A stretch of 64,000 bases of DNA from Phenylobacterium sp. Root1290 (GTDB lineage: Bacteria > Pseudomonadota > Alphaproteobacteria > Caulobacterales > Caulobacteraceae), in contig NZ_LMEE01000001.1 in NCBI RefSeq assembly GCF_001425305.1, positions 1,440,183-1,504,182 on the forward strand, read 5' to 3'. Below, one piece after another: positions 43,942 to 52,631 of this stretch. Each line of letters begins with the position of its first letter. Position 1 is the stretch's first letter. The notes below the pieces were generated by a model. The model searched no databases, had not been told where the DNA came from, and saw only the letters and a program-made list of their open reading frames with translations. Made by a program: the position numbers and the translations under genes.

Positions 43942-44553
43942 TTAAGCTTCGGCGGCGGCGACGTTGACCAGCAGCCAGTTGGGGTCGCGGCTCTTCAGGC
44001 TGCGCTCGAACGTCCACAGTTCGGCGGTGCGCTTGTCGTCCACCGCTTCGCCTTCCGGACCCTTGGTGCGGCTGCGGAACTCGGCCAGGAAGCGGACCGT
44101 GATGCTCGCCACGTCGCCGTGCAGGTCGGCGCGCTCCAGGTCGGCGCGCGGCGGGTGCAGGAACTCCACCGCCTCGGTGCGGCCCTGGGCCTCGCGCTCG
44201 TCGATCACCGCCTCGAAGCTGGACAGCACATTGGGGGCCAGCAGGTTGCTCAGCGTGCCGCGATCGCCGGCCGCGAACGCCCGCACGACCATCTCGTAGG
44301 CGCCCTTGGAGCCGCCGAGAAACCGCGAGAGGTCGAAGGAGGGGTCGCGATGCTTGATCGCCGGCAGGCCCGTCAGGTCCACCCCGTCGTCGACCGCATC
44401 CAGCGCCGGCGCCTGGCGCGCGTTCGCCGCGACGGCGTCCGCGGCGGCCGCGTCCTCAGGCTGACGGCCGACGCGGCGGCCCAGCACCGCATAGAGCTGG
44501 TACAGCACGACACCGGCCAGACCGGCGAATATGATCAGTTCGAGGACTTGCAA
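43942..44553 (-). CDS. TimA/Tim44 family adaptor protein
   Basis: A 203-residue protein with one N-terminal membrane helix (LELIIFAGLAGVVLYQLYAV) and a Tim44-like domain (about 75-203, ending DPNWLLVNVAAAEA). In Caulobacter TimA is a putative inner-membrane adaptor, next to secB as here. Start is TTG 44553. It is divergent from secB with 150 bases between, containing both promoters. Confidence 0.88.
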   Translation of the reverse strand: MQVLELIIFAGLAGVVLYQLYAVLGRRVGRQPEDAAAADAVAANARQAPALDAVDDGVDLTGLPAIKHRDPSFDLSRFLGGSKGAYEMVVRAFAAGDRGTLSNLLAPNVLSSFEAVIDEREAQGRTEAVEFLHPPRADLERADLHGDVASITVRFLAEFRSRTKGPEGEAVDDKRTAELWTFERSLKSRDPNWLLVNVAAAEA

Positions 44554-44703
44554 TTATCTGGGCTCACGAGGCGTTCGGAAAACTCAATATAGGACAGCGT
44601 AACGCCCACGTCAGGGGCGACGTTGCCATGGATTGGGGCGCATGATAGCAGCCCAGCCGACAACAGGGCGTGAATGTACGCCACCAACCGGATTTTCCCG
44701 ACT

Positions 44704-45201
44704 ATGACCGATACCGACGCCGCCGGCCCCGAGACCAACGGTGCGGGCGCCCCCGAGCCCGGCATCCGCATCCTCGCCCAGTTCATCCGCGACCTCTCGT
44801 TCGAGAACCCGCGCGCGCCGGAGACCCTCCGCGCTCAAAACGCCGTGCAGCCGCAGATCGAAATGGGCGTCGAAATGAACGCCCGCGGTCGTGAGGACGG
44901 TCTGTTCGAGGTCGACCTGAAGCTCTCGGCCCGCGCCGAGCGCGACGACGGCCCGGTGTTCCACGTCGAGCTGCTCTATGGCGGCGTGTTCCAGATCTCG
45001 GGCGTCAGCCAGGAAGAGCTCGAGCCGGTGCTGCTGGTCGAGTGCCCGCGCTTCATGTTCCCGTTCGCCCGCCAAATCATCGCCGCGGTGACCTCGGACG
45101 GCGGTTTCCCGCCCTTCATGCTCGACCCGATCGACTTCGCCGGCGTCTACGCCGCGCGCAAGGCCCAGGCCCTGGGCGGCGAGACGGTCGGCAACGCCTG
45201 A
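44704..45201 (+). CDS. secB: Protein-export chaperone SecB
   Basis: A 165-residue Sec[19 protein letters not shown] near residue 22, [12 protein letters not shown] near 52, [11 protein letters not shown] near 85, and the conserved [13 protein letters not shown] near 115 with [15 protein letters not shown]. It holds secretory precursors unfolded for SecA. ATG 44704 matches the usual start ([11 protein letters not shown]). Confidence 0.96.
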   Translation: MTDTDAAGPETNGAGAPEPGIRILAQFIRDLSFENPRAPETLRAQNAVQPQIEMGVEMNARGREDGLFEVDLKLSARAERDDGPVFHVELLYGGVFQISGVSQEELEPVLLVECPRFMFPFARQIIAAVTSDGGFPPFMLDPIDFAGVYAARKAQALGGETVGNA

Positions 45202-45205
45202 CGCC

Positions 45206-45290
45206 TCTCCCCTCCGGGAGACGAGACGGAGGGGGCCAGCAGGCCCCCTCGCTCAGCCGTTCGGCTGCCAGCTCCCCCTGCCGGGGGAGC
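45206..45290. repeat. Cluster of four perfect hairpins, REP/MITE-like intergenic repeat
   Basis: Between convergent secB and the exporter gene four perfect palindromes lie side by side: TCTCCC/GGGAGA (45206-45221), GAGGGGGCC/GGCCCCCTC (45229-45250), CAGCCG/CGGCTG (45254-45267) and GCTCCCCC/GGGGGAGC (45271-45290). A related GC-rich palindromic block is at 57221-57333. It probably also ends both transcripts. Confidence 0.65.
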
Positions 45291-45292
45291 CG

Positions 45293-46480
45293 CTAGCGCC
45301 CCCGGCGCTTGCCCCACCCCAACATCGCCAGCGTCGCCAGGGCCATCACCGTGGCATAGACGACCAGCGGCCAGGCCGTGCGCCCGTCCAGCCACACCAC
45401 CGCCAGCGTGCCGACGGCGCCGACGATCAGGCTTTCGACGCAGAAGTAGAGCGCCACAGCCGTCCCGGCCGTACTTCCGAACGCCGCCAGGGCGCCGTTG
45501 GCGCTCACCGAGACGCTGAGCACGATGCCCACGGCCATCACCCACATCGGCGCCACGAAGCTCCAGAACGACGGCTCGCCCCAGAGCTGACCCGTCGCCA
45601 GCAACGCCGCGCCGCACAGCAAGGCCGCCATCCCGCGCGCCAGGCATCCGGCCACGCCCCAGCGACCCACGAACCACTTGGCGAACCGCGAGGTGACGAT
45701 CATCACGACGGCCGCCGTGGCGAAGGCCAGGCTGAAGCCAAGTTGCGAGAACCCCGCCTGGCCGATCAGCACTCGAGGCGCCGTGGAGAAGAATACGAAG
45801 AAGGCCCCCATCGCGGCGCTGAAGCCGAGCGTGTAGGTCCAGAACGCGTAGCTGCTCAGGATCCGCCGCAGCGGCGCGGCCGGCGCGGGCGTCCCGCTCG
45901 GTCTGGTCTCGCTCCAGCCGCGCCAGGCGTTGACCAGGGCCGCGGCCATCAGCAGCGCCAAGCCGCCGAAGATCGCCCGCCAGCCCAGGCCCTGGGCGAT
46001 CAAAGCTCCGGCCACCGGACCGAGCGCCGGCACGAACGACAGGATCGAGCCCAGCAGGCCATAGATCACAGCGCCTTCCGGTCGCTCGGCATAGACGTCG
46101 CGCACGGTGGCGAAGGTCGCGACCATGGCGGCGGAGGCTCCGGCCGCCTGCAGAATGCGCAGCGCGACAAACGCGGGACCCGTGTCGGTCATGGCCAGGG
46201 CGAGCGAGGCCGCCGCAAACAGCAGGCCGCCGCCCAGCAGCACCGGTCGGCGACCGACGCGGTCCGATAGCGGGCCGAACACGATTTGTCCCAGCCCGAG
46301 AACCGCCATGTAGAGGCTGAGGGTCAGTTGAACGACGGCCGGCGTCGTGCCCAGCCGTTCGGGCATTTCAGGAACGACGGGCAGGTAGATGTCCATGGCC
46401 AGCGAGGCGAGGACGTCGAAAGGGGCCAGCAGCAGCAGGGCCGCAGGCAGGGAAGCGTTCCAGGCTTTGGAACCAGGCAT
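45293..46480 (-). CDS. CmlA/FloR-like MFS exporter (chloramphenicol/florfenicol type)
   Basis: A 395-residue, 12-helix MFS protein of the Bcr/CflA group that follows CmlA/FloR closely from end to end: LLLAPFDVLASLAMDIYLPV near residue 16, QLTLSLYMAVLGLGQ, FGPLSDRVGRRPVLLGG near 70, ILQAAGASA near 105 and VIYGLLGSIL near 133. Relatives pump out chloramphenicol and florfenicol. ATG 46480 is chosen. Its leader contains a seven-codon frame and mutually exclusive hairpins (46496-46604), recalling the chloramphenicol-induced attenuator of cmlA. Resistance is not proven. Confidence 0.85.
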   Translation of the reverse strand: MPGSKAWNASLPAALLLLAPFDVLASLAMDIYLPVVPEMPERLGTTPAVVQLTLSLYMAVLGLGQIVFGPLSDRVGRRPVLLGGGLLFAAASLALAMTDTGPAFVALRILQAAGASAAMVATFATVRDVYAERPEGAVIYGLLGSILSFVPALGPVAGALIAQGLGWRAIFGGLALLMAAALVNAWRGWSETRPSGTPAPAAPLRRILSSYAFWTYTLGFSAAMGAFFVFFSTAPRVLIGQAGFSQLGFSLAFATAAVVMIVTSRFAKWFVGRWGVAGCLARGMAALLCGAALLATGQLWGEPSFWSFVAPMWVMAVGIVLSVSVSANGALAAFGSTAGTAVALYFCVESLIVGAVGTLAVVWLDGRTAWPLVVYATVMALATLAMLGWGKRRGR

Positions 46481-46495
46481 GACTTTGCATCCACT

Positions 46496-46579
46496 CAAAT
46501 CGGGAGATTTGGCGGCGATCAGCCTGGCGTCAGGGCTTGGCTATGGATCGCCGCAACAACGGTCGGGGTGTTGTTGCGG
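46496..46579 (-). promoter_or_regulatory. Attenuator-like RNA structures in the exporter leader
   Basis: Three helices can be drawn on the minus strand. Helix A: CCGCAACAAC with GTTGTTGCGG (46579-46551, 10 bp). Helix B: GCGGCGATC (46554-46546) with GATCGCCGC (46520-46512), 9 bp; it shares bases with the right arm of A, so A and B exclude each other. Helix C: CAAATC with GATTTG around TCCC (46511-46496), just before the ribosome-site region of the exporter. This is the usual form of a drug-induced translational or transcriptional attenuator, seen by eye. Confidence 0.5.
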
Positions 46580-46580
46580 C

Positions 46581-46604
46581 CTACCTGCTTGCGGACTCGG
46601 TCAT
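46581..46604 (-). CDS. Seven-residue leader peptide MTESASR
   Basis: ATG 46604 to TAG 46581 encodes MTESASR. AGGA lies three bases before the ATG. The stop codon is followed after one base by hairpin A of the leader, so a ribosome stalled or terminating here would disrupt the hairpin. Very short open frames occur by chance, so this rests on its position. Confidence 0.4.
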   Translation of the reverse strand: MTESASR

Positions 46605-46754
46605 GGGTCCTGTCCCGGTTCGAGGTGCCCGCCATAGCTAGGCGGCGGCGCGCCGTTCGGCAAGCCAAGGCTAGGGTTTCCCCGAATGTTCAAGCCCCAG
46701 GCTTCTGCGCATTCATCATCGCCAGTGGATCGAGGTCGCAGCGCGGAGCGCGGG

Positions 46755-47780
46755 ATGAGCACGCAACACTCCCTGGACACGGTGCAGAACTGGTTGGCCT
46801 CGATCCCGTGGGGCGAGTTCGGCCTGCGGATCGTGGCGGCCATCGCCATCGTCGCCGCCGCCTATCTGGTCGTGCGTCTGATGCGCCACGTACTCGACCG
46901 CCTCCGGTCGCGGGCCAAGGCTGGCGCGCCGCTCATCTACATCTTCGAGCAGGTCGCTGGTTACGCCCTCCTGGTGGTGGGTCTGCTCGCCGGCCTCGCC
47001 ACATTGGGCCTGAACCTCAGCTCCTTCGCCGTCTTCGCCGGCGCGACCGGGGTCGGGGTCGGCCTTGGTCTCCAGAGCGTGGTCAAGGAGTTCGTCGCCG
47101 GCCTCGTGCTGATCTTCGATCCGTCCATGCAGGTCGGCGACTTCGTGGAACTGGAAAGCGGCCTGCGCGGCGAGATCGTCGAGATCGGCGCCCGGGCGTC
47201 ACGTCTGCGCACCAACGACAACGTCTACGTCGTCATTCCCAACTCCAAGCTCATGCAGAGCGAGGTCGTGAACTGGACCTACAACGACGAGTCCCGGCGC
47301 ATTCACGTGCCGTTCTCGGTCGCCGAGCAGGCCGACAAGGCGCAGGTCCGCGATGTTGTTTTGGCCGCCGCCCGCGCCTTGCCGTTCACTTCGCCCGACT
47401 TTGAGCATCGAAAGACCCAGGTCTGGCTCACCAGCTTCAGCGGCGACGGCCTCGATTTCGAGCTGATCGTCTGGCCAAGCCTGGAATCTTCCCGTCATCC
47501 GTCTTCGATGCACGCCGCCTACACCTGGGCGATCCACGAAGCGCTGCTCGCCGCGGGGATCGACAACGCCTCGCCGCAACTGGATCTGCGGCTGCGCAGC
47601 TTCTTCGGCCGCGACGGCGACCAGGCGCTGCACGCCCTCAAGCTCGACGCCACGCCGCTGCCGCGCGATCAGCGGCTCGACCGCGCGCCGAATGATGCGG
47701 CCGTCGCCGTCTTCGACGATGCCGCCCGCGACAGCCGGGCTCGCGCCGCCGAGCCTAGAAAGCGCGAGAAGCAGGACTGA
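46755..47780 (+). CDS. MscS family mechanosensitive channel
   Basis: A 341-residue channel with three membrane helices (24-125); the pore helix shows the Gly/Ala pattern SSFAVFAGATGVGVGLGLQS near 107-126. The cytoplasmic beta domain starts FVELESGLRGEIVEIGARAS near 155, then NVYVVIPNSKLM. A C-terminal charged tail ends the protein. ATG 46755 has GGAG upstream; an upstream frame from 46686 is less likely. It releases solutes on hypo-osmotic shock. Confidence 0.92.
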   Translation: MSTQHSLDTVQNWLASIPWGEFGLRIVAAIAIVAAAYLVVRLMRHVLDRLRSRAKAGAPLIYIFEQVAGYALLVVGLLAGLATLGLNLSSFAVFAGATGVGVGLGLQSVVKEFVAGLVLIFDPSMQVGDFVELESGLRGEIVEIGARASRLRTNDNVYVVIPNSKLMQSEVVNWTYNDESRRIHVPFSVAEQADKAQVRDVVLAAARALPFTSPDFEHRKTQVWLTSFSGDGLDFELIVWPSLESSRHPSSMHAAYTWAIHEALLAAGIDNASPQLDLRLRSFFGRDGDQALHALKLDATPLPRDQRLDRAPNDAAVAVFDDAARDSRARAAEPRKREKQD

Positions 47781-47783
47781 GCC

Positions 47784-48470
47784 TCAGGACGGCCGCTGGG
47801 CCAGGAACGTCCCATAGACCCCATCCTGAACGTGCTCGACGATCCGGAACCCGCAGTCGGTCAGCATCCGCTCGATCGCCCAGGCGAAGGTCGAGTACTC
47901 TTCGCGTATGTGCGCCGCGCCCTCCGCCCGCGAATAGCCGGTGTTCTGCGTCAGCCAGATGATCCAATCCTCGGCCGTCTGCGCCAGCGCCTGAGGCGCA
48001 ACATCGAACATCACGTCGCGGACATAGAGCCGGCCGCCGGGCTTCAGCGCGGCGTACATCCGCGCGAAGGCCATCGCCTTCCAGAAGTCGGGCAGATGGT
48101 GCAGGGCGTTCTTCGCGGTGATCAGGTCGAGGCTTTGCTCATCCGCCTCGAACGACAGGAAGCCGGCGCGCTGGAAGCTCAGGTTTCCCAGGCCGCCAGC
48201 CCGTTCCTTCGCCGCCGCCAACATGGCCGCCGAGACATCGATCCCCACAACCGCCCGGCACATCGCCGCCGCCTCGCGGACCAGAATTCCAGTGCCGCAA
48301 CCGATATCGGCCATGGTCATGTCCGGCTTCAGGCCCAAATGGCCCAGCAGCTGCCGGTCCCGTTCGGCCGAGCCACCCTGCCGCGCGTCATAGGTCGCGA
48401 CCTGCGTCTCGTCCTCGAAATCGAGGCCGACTTGCCGGCCGTCGTCATACCACCAGTCGTATGTTTGCAT
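47784..48470 (-). CDS. Class I SAM-dependent methyltransferase
   Basis: A 228-residue methyltransferase. The SAM motif MADIGCGTGILVREAA is near residue 52, the acidic end of strand two VVGIDVSAAML near 73, and NALHHLPDFWKAM near 120, followed by LKPGGRLYVRDV. It fits the UbiE/COQ5-like group of small-molecule methyltransferases; substrate unknown. It converges on the MscS gene with 3 bases between. Confidence 0.88.
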   Translation of the reverse strand: MQTYDWWYDDGRQVGLDFEDETQVATYDARQGGSAERDRQLLGHLGLKPDMTMADIGCGTGILVREAAAMCRAVVGIDVSAAMLAAAKERAGGLGNLSFQRAGFLSFEADEQSLDLITAKNALHHLPDFWKAMAFARMYAALKPGGRLYVRDVMFDVAPQALAQTAEDWIIWLTQNTGYSRAEGAAHIREEYSTFAWAIERMLTDCGFRIVEHVQDGVYGTFLAQRPS

Positions 48471-48683
48471 TTCAATTCTCCATCAATATCAAGCGGATGG
48501 AGAGCGCGCCGATCCATCCGCAGAGTGCGGGAATCGGACGGCGCGAATGGCTAGGGCCGAGCGCGGGTCCACATCCCCAGATCGGGGACGCGTACGGTCA
48601 GAATGCTGCGCGGTTCGGCGGCCATGGCGTCAAGCTATGGTGTAACGACGGTCTTCGACAACCCTGGAGTGGGCTGACGCGCT
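48471..48683. other. Intergenic region without a recognised feature
   Basis: Between the methyltransferase start and the dnaQ stop I see no convincing gene, repeat or terminator. It should hold the promoter of the methyltransferase. Confidence 0.5.
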
Positions 48684-49391
48684 TCAGAGCCCGAACTTGC
48701 CCCAGAGCTCTTCGTTCTTGACGACCTCGCGCACGAACTTGGCGTGCTGCTCACGCTCGGCGTCGGTCGAGCGGAAGGGCAGGGGGCGGGGACGCGCGCC
48801 ATAGACCGTCGCCCTGGCGACCGCGACGGCGTGGGCGGCCATTTCGCGGGTGGTGAGTTCCAGGGTCAGCGCGCGGCCGCCCTTGAGTTCCAGATAGACC
48901 GAAGCCAGCAGCCGGGCGTCGATGAGCGCCCCGTGCTTGTCGCGTTCGGAGAGCGAGATCTTGAAACGCTTGCAGAGCGCGTCGAGCGAGTTGTGCATCC
49001 CCGGGAAGCGCTTGCGCGCCAGGGCCAGGGTGTCGATCCACTGCGCTTCGGGCAGCGGAGCCAGGCCCAGCCCCTCCAGTTCGTAGTTCACGAACGACCG
49101 GTCGAAGGTGGCGTTGTGGGCGATGATCGGGGCGTCGCCGACGAAATCCAGAAAGTCCTGATGGATTTCCTTGTCGCGAAACTTCGGCTTGCCGCGCAGG
49201 AACGCGGCCGACAGCCCGTGCACCTTCTCGGCCTCCGGCGGCATGTCGCGCTCGGGGTCGATATAGACGTGGAAGCTGCGCCCGGTGGGCAGGTAGTCCT
49301 CGATCTCCAGGCAGGCCAGCTCGACCAGCTTGTGGCCAAGGTGCGGCTCGAAGCCTGTGGTTTCGGTATCGAGAACGATCTCACGCGCCAT
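48684..49391 (-). CDS. dnaQ: DNA polymerase III epsilon subunit (proofreading 3'-5' exonuclease)
   Basis: A 235-residue DEDDh exonuclease: Exo I LDTETTGFEP near residue 7, Exo II IIAHNATFDRSF near 89, Exo III HGALIDARLLASVY with catalytic His/Asp near 155. The C-terminal part that binds the alpha subunit is present. It is last in the unit ppsR-maf-aroE-coaE-dnaQ that runs away from the origin. Confidence 0.95.
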   Translation of the reverse strand: MAREIVLDTETTGFEPHLGHKLVELACLEIEDYLPTGRSFHVYIDPERDMPPEAEKVHGLSAAFLRGKPKFRDKEIHQDFLDFVGDAPIIAHNATFDRSFVNYELEGLGLAPLPEAQWIDTLALARKRFPGMHNSLDALCKRFKISLSERDKHGALIDARLLASVYLELKGGRALTLELTTREMAAHAVAVARATVYGARPRPLPFRSTDAEREQHAKFVREVVKNEELWGKFGL

Positions 49392-49422
49392 GAGACCTAC
49401 TTCGTCTGGTTCGAGCTTCGCT

Positions 49423-50046
49423 TCAACCCGGCGCCTTGTCGCGAGCTGGCCTGAGTTGTGGATCGCGCATGACGGCGATGATCTCGGCGACCTGTTCGCG
49501 CGCCGGCTCTAGGCCGCGGCCGGTATCGACCACGAAGTGCGCGCGGGCCCGCTTTTCGGCGTCGTGCATCTGGCGCGACAGGATCGCGTCCAGGCGTTCG
49601 GCGGTCATGCCCGGCCGGGCCAGGACGCGCTCGCGCTGTTGGGATTCCGGGGCCGAGACCACCACCACCGCGTCCATGTTGGCGTGGCCGCCAGTCTCGT
49701 AGAGCAGCGGGATATCCAGCACGACCATGTCGGCCTTGGCGTCTTCGGCCGCCTTGAAGAAATGCACCCGGTCGGCGCCGACCAGCGGATGGACGATGGC
49801 GTTGAGCTTGGCCATCGCCTCGTCGTTCCCCAGCACCCGTTGGCGCAGGGCCTCCCGGTCGACCGCGCCGTCCTTCGTCACGCCTGGGAATGCGGCTTCC
49901 AGCGGCGCCACCGCCGCGCCGCCGGTTTCATAGAGATCGGCCACGGCCGCGTCCGCGTCATAGACCGGAATTCCCGCCTCGCGGAACATCTTGGCGGTCG
50001 TGGACTTGCCCATGCCGATGGAGCCGGTCAGGCCGATGATGAGCAT
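49423..50046 (-). CDS. coaE: Dephospho-CoA kinase
   Basis: A 207-residue P-loop kinase: [17 protein letters not shown] near residue 5, [14 protein letters not shown] near 30 and [11 protein letters not shown] near 108, all CoaE hallmarks. It performs the last step of coenzyme A synthesis. It follows aroE with 3 bases between and precedes dnaQ, the typical origin-left order in Caulobacteraceae. Confidence 0.95.
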   Translation of the reverse strand: MLIIGLTGSIGMGKSTTAKMFREAGIPVYDADAAVADLYETGGAAVAPLEAAFPGVTKDGAVDREALRQRVLGNDEAMAKLNAIVHPLVGADRVHFFKAAEDAKADMVVLDIPLLYETGGHANMDAVVVVSAPESQQRERVLARPGMTAERLDAILSRQMHDAEKRARAHFVVDTGRGLEPAREQVAEIIAVMRDPQLRPARDKAPG

Positions 50047-50049
50047 GCT

Positions 50050-50892
50050 TTAGAGCCCCAACGCTTTGATCGCCAACCTGCGCACGTCCACCTCGCGGGG
50101 CGGCGGCTGGCCGAAGAAATACTCGAAACTGGGGACCGCCTGACCGATCAGCATGGCCAGGCCGTCCACCGTCCGCCGTCCGATCGTCTCTGCACTCGAC
50201 AGGAACGGCGTCTTCAGCGGCTTGTAGACCATGTCCATGATCACCGCGCTGGCGGGCGTCGCCTCCAGCGGGACATCCAGCGCCGCTGACCCCGACAGTC
50301 CAGCCGAGGTGGCGTTGACCACGGCGATGGCGCCATCGAACGCCGCCGCCGCCTCACTCAGCGGCAGCGCCTTGGCGCCCAGCGGCTCAGCGATCTCCTG
50401 GGCCTTGAGCAGCGTGCGGTTGACGATGCGAACCTCGGGACAACCGGCTTCGACGAAGGCCGCCGCCGCGCCGCGCGCCGCGCCGCCCGCGCCCAGAATC
50501 GCCACCGGCCCGGCCTTGGGGTCGAAGCCCGGCGCCTGTTCGGCGAAAGCGACCAGCATACCCAGGCCGTCGGTGTTGTCGGCAAAGATCGTGCCGTCTT
50601 CCCGGAAGACCAGGACATTGGCGGCTTCCGCCGACTTCGCGCGGAAACTGGCCTCGTCGGCCAGGGCCAGCGCCTCGCCCTTGAACGGCAAGGTCACGTT
50701 GAGGCCCGCGACGGTCCCGCCGCGCAACGATTGCGCGAACGCTGTGAACCGCCCCGGCTGCGTGGAGAACGGCACATAAACGCCATCGATCCCCGCCGCC
50801 GCCAGCCAGGCGTTGTGCAGGATCGGGCTCATCGAATGGGCGATCGGCCGCCCGACCACGCCGGCGACCCGTGTCGCCCCGGAAATACTCAT
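50050..50892 (-). CDS. aroE: Shikimate dehydrogenase
   Basis: A 280-residue enzyme: [16 protein letters not shown] near residue 14, [11 protein letters not shown] with catalytic Lys near 66, NTDGLGM near 106 and the cofactor loop [15 protein letters not shown] near 130. It reduces 3-dehydroshikimate in aromatic amino-acid synthesis. Overlaps maf by 4 bases (ATGA). Confidence 0.95.
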   Translation of the reverse strand: MSISGATRVAGVVGRPIAHSMSPILHNAWLAAAGIDGVYVPFSTQPGRFTAFAQSLRGGTVAGLNVTLPFKGEALALADEASFRAKSAEAANVLVFREDGTIFADNTDGLGMLVAFAEQAPGFDPKAGPVAILGAGGAARGAAAAFVEAGCPEVRIVNRTLLKAQEIAEPLGAKALPLSEAAAAFDGAIAVVNATSAGLSGSAALDVPLEATPASAVIMDMVYKPLKTPFLSSAETIGRRTVDGLAMLIGQAVPSFEYFFGQPPPREVDVRRLAIKALGL

Positions 50893-51485
50893 GCCGTCAG
50901 CACGCCATGCCGCCGGAAGAGGTCCAGCAGGCCCATCAGCGGCAGGCCGAGGATCGTGAAATAGTCACCCTCGATCTTCGAGAACAGTTGCGCGCCGGGG
51001 CCTTCCAGCCGGTAGCAGCCGACCGAGCCCAGCATTTCCGCGCCCTCGGCCTCTAGGTACTCAGCCAGGAAGGCGTCGGAGAAATCGCGCATGGTCAGGG
51101 TCGCCGAAACGATCTCGCGCCAGATCGGCGCCCCGTCCTTGGCCACCACCACCGCCGAGTGCAGCTTGTGCGGCTTGCCGCGCATGGTCTTCAGTCGCTC
51201 TGCCGCCGCTTCCAGCGTCTCGGCCTTGTCGTAGAGCTTGCCCTCGAACTCCAGCGTCTGGTCCGAGCCGATCACGAAGCCAGGCCTTCCAGCGGAGATC
51301 TTCACCGCCTTGATCTCGGCCAGGGCGTCGGCGACGTCTCGGGGGCTCGCGCCCTGCGCCAGCATCGAGGTCTTGACCGCGTCCTCGTCGACGCCGGCCA
51401 CGGCCACCTCGAACGGCACGCCCGCGCCGGTCAGCACCGCACGCCGCGCGGCGCTCTTCGAGGCCAGGATGATCAGTTCGCTCAT
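50889..51485 (-). CDS. maf: Maf family nucleoside-triphosphate pyrophosphatase
   Basis: A 198-residue Maf-like protein: [17 protein letters not shown] near residue 6, [17 protein letters not shown] near 72, and [16 protein letters not shown] at the end. Maf proteins hydrolyse non-canonical nucleotides and affect septation. It overlaps ppsR and aroE by 4 bases each. Subfamily (YhdE or YceF type) is not assigned. Confidence 0.92.
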   Translation of the reverse strand: MSELIILASKSAARRAVLTGAGVPFEVAVAGVDEDAVKTSMLAQGASPRDVADALAEIKAVKISAGRPGFVIGSDQTLEFEGKLYDKAETLEAAAERLKTMRGKPHKLHSAVVVAKDGAPIWREIVSATLTMRDFSDAFLAEYLEAEGAEMLGSVGCYRLEGPGAQLFSKIEGDYFTILGLPLMGLLDLFRRHGVLTA

Positions 51486-52333
51486 CCGCCCAGCACCTCG
51501 ACCTGACCGTGGCCGCCATGCAGCAGGTTCAGCACCGCCGCGGCCGTCTCCTCGACGCTGCGGCGGGTGACGTCGATCACCGGCCAGCCCTGGCGTTCAT
51601 AGAGCCGGCGCGCCTTCACCGTCTCCTCGCGCACCGCCTCGATGTCGATGTAGCTGCTCTCGCGGTCTTCCTTGAGGCTCAGCAGCCGGTTGCGGCGGAT
51701 CTGGATCAGCCGGTCGGGCGAGATGGTCAGCCCCACCACGAGGGTATTCTTCAGGTCGAACAGCTTTTCGGGCGGCGGCCGGGTCGGCACCAGCGGCACA
51801 TTCGCCGCCCGCACCCCGCGGTGGGCCAGATAGATGCAGGTCGGGGTCTTGGAGGTCCGCGAGACGCCGACCAGCACCACGTCGGCCTGCTCCAGATCCT
51901 GGCCGCCCTGGCCGTCGTCATGGCCGATCGCGTAGTTCAAGGCGTCCATGCGGTTGAAATAGTCGTTGTCCAGCGCGTGCTGCACGCCCACCCGCCGGCT
52001 GATCGAGGCGCCCAGATAGCGCTGCAGCGACGAGACCAGCGGGTCGAGCGCGGCGATGCACGGCATGTCCAGCCGCCGCACGCCTTCTTCCAGCGCGGTG
52101 CGCAGCTGGTCGTCGACGATCGTGTGGATCACCACGCCGGGCGCCTCCTCGATGTCGGTCAGCGCCCGCTCGAGCTGCCGGGGCGAGCGCACCAGCGCAT
52201 AGATGTGCTCGATCGGCAGCACGTTCTCGAACCGCGCGCACACCGCCCGCGCCATCGCGTTCAGCGTCTCGCCGGTCGAGTCCGACACCAGGTGGACGTG
52301 GAAGTAGGTCGCAAAGCGCGGTGGCGTGGTCAT
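51482..52333 (-). CDS. ppsR: Pyruvate, phosphate dikinase regulatory protein (DUF299 kinase/pyrophosphorylase)
   Basis: A 283-residue bifunctional regulator: HLVSDSTGETLNAMAR near residue 14 and the P-loop-like GVSRTSKTPTCIYLAHRG near 155. It phosphorylates and dephosphorylates pyruvate phosphate dikinase or PEP synthase. ATG 52333 has AAGGG upstream. It is the first gene left of the replication origin, the same place as in Caulobacter crescentus, and heads the ppsR-maf-aroE-coaE-dnaQ unit. Confidence 0.93.
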   Translation of the reverse strand: MTTPPRFATYFHVHLVSDSTGETLNAMARAVCARFENVLPIEHIYALVRSPRQLERALTDIEEAPGVVIHTIVDDQLRTALEEGVRRLDMPCIAALDPLVSSLQRYLGASISRRVGVQHALDNDYFNRMDALNYAIGHDDGQGGQDLEQADVVLVGVSRTSKTPTCIYLAHRGVRAANVPLVPTRPPPEKLFDLKNTLVVGLTISPDRLIQIRRNRLLSLKEDRESSYIDIEAVREETVKARRLYERQGWPVIDVTRRSVEETAAAVLNLLHGGHGQVEVLGG

Positions 52334-52580
52334 GAAGCCCTTGTCGGCTCGTAAAGTGGAATCTGCAGCGTACGGATCGGAAAGCTGGGGACGAAAGAGT
52401 CGAAACCTTCTTAACGAAGCAGGACCGTTTTGGGGAATAGCGCAGGCGCCGCCGGGGCGGTTGTGCACGGACGGGATAAAGCCCCGCTTTTGCGCCGGTC
52501 CCGTCCACGGGTCCGTTGGTTAAAAAAGTATGAACAGCCCCGCTTCCAGGGCGCCCTTTGATGACTCCCGTTCGCTATCG

Positions 52581-52595
52581 TTAACTCCCTGTTAA
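52581..52595. promoter_or_regulatory. Perfect CtrA-binding box
   Basis: TTAA-CTCCCTG-TTAA exactly fits the CtrA consensus TTAA-N7-TTAA. In Caulobacter CtrA bound to such boxes silences the origin in swarmer cells. A GACTC site for CcrM lies 14 bases to the left. Confidence 0.8.
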
Positions 52596-52616
52596 CCTAC
52601 TAACGAAAGGTAAATC

Positions 52617-52631
52617 CTAACGGGGGTTTAA
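52617..52631. promoter_or_regulatory. CtrA box with one mismatch
   Basis: CTAA-CGGGGGT-TTAA differs from the CtrA consensus at one base and is spaced 36 bp from the perfect box. A weaker intermediate match CTAA-CGAAAGG-TAAA lies at 52600-52614, giving an array. Confidence 0.55.

Noticed and set aside
48461..48721. A plus-strand frame of 86 codons in the methyltransferase-dnaQ gap
   Set aside because: It overlaps both neighbours, has mixed composition and no ribosome site or family pattern.
52461..52469. TTGTGCACG as a strong DnaA box
   Set aside because: It has two mismatches to TTATNCACA, so I mention it only as a weak element within the origin and not as a separate feature.
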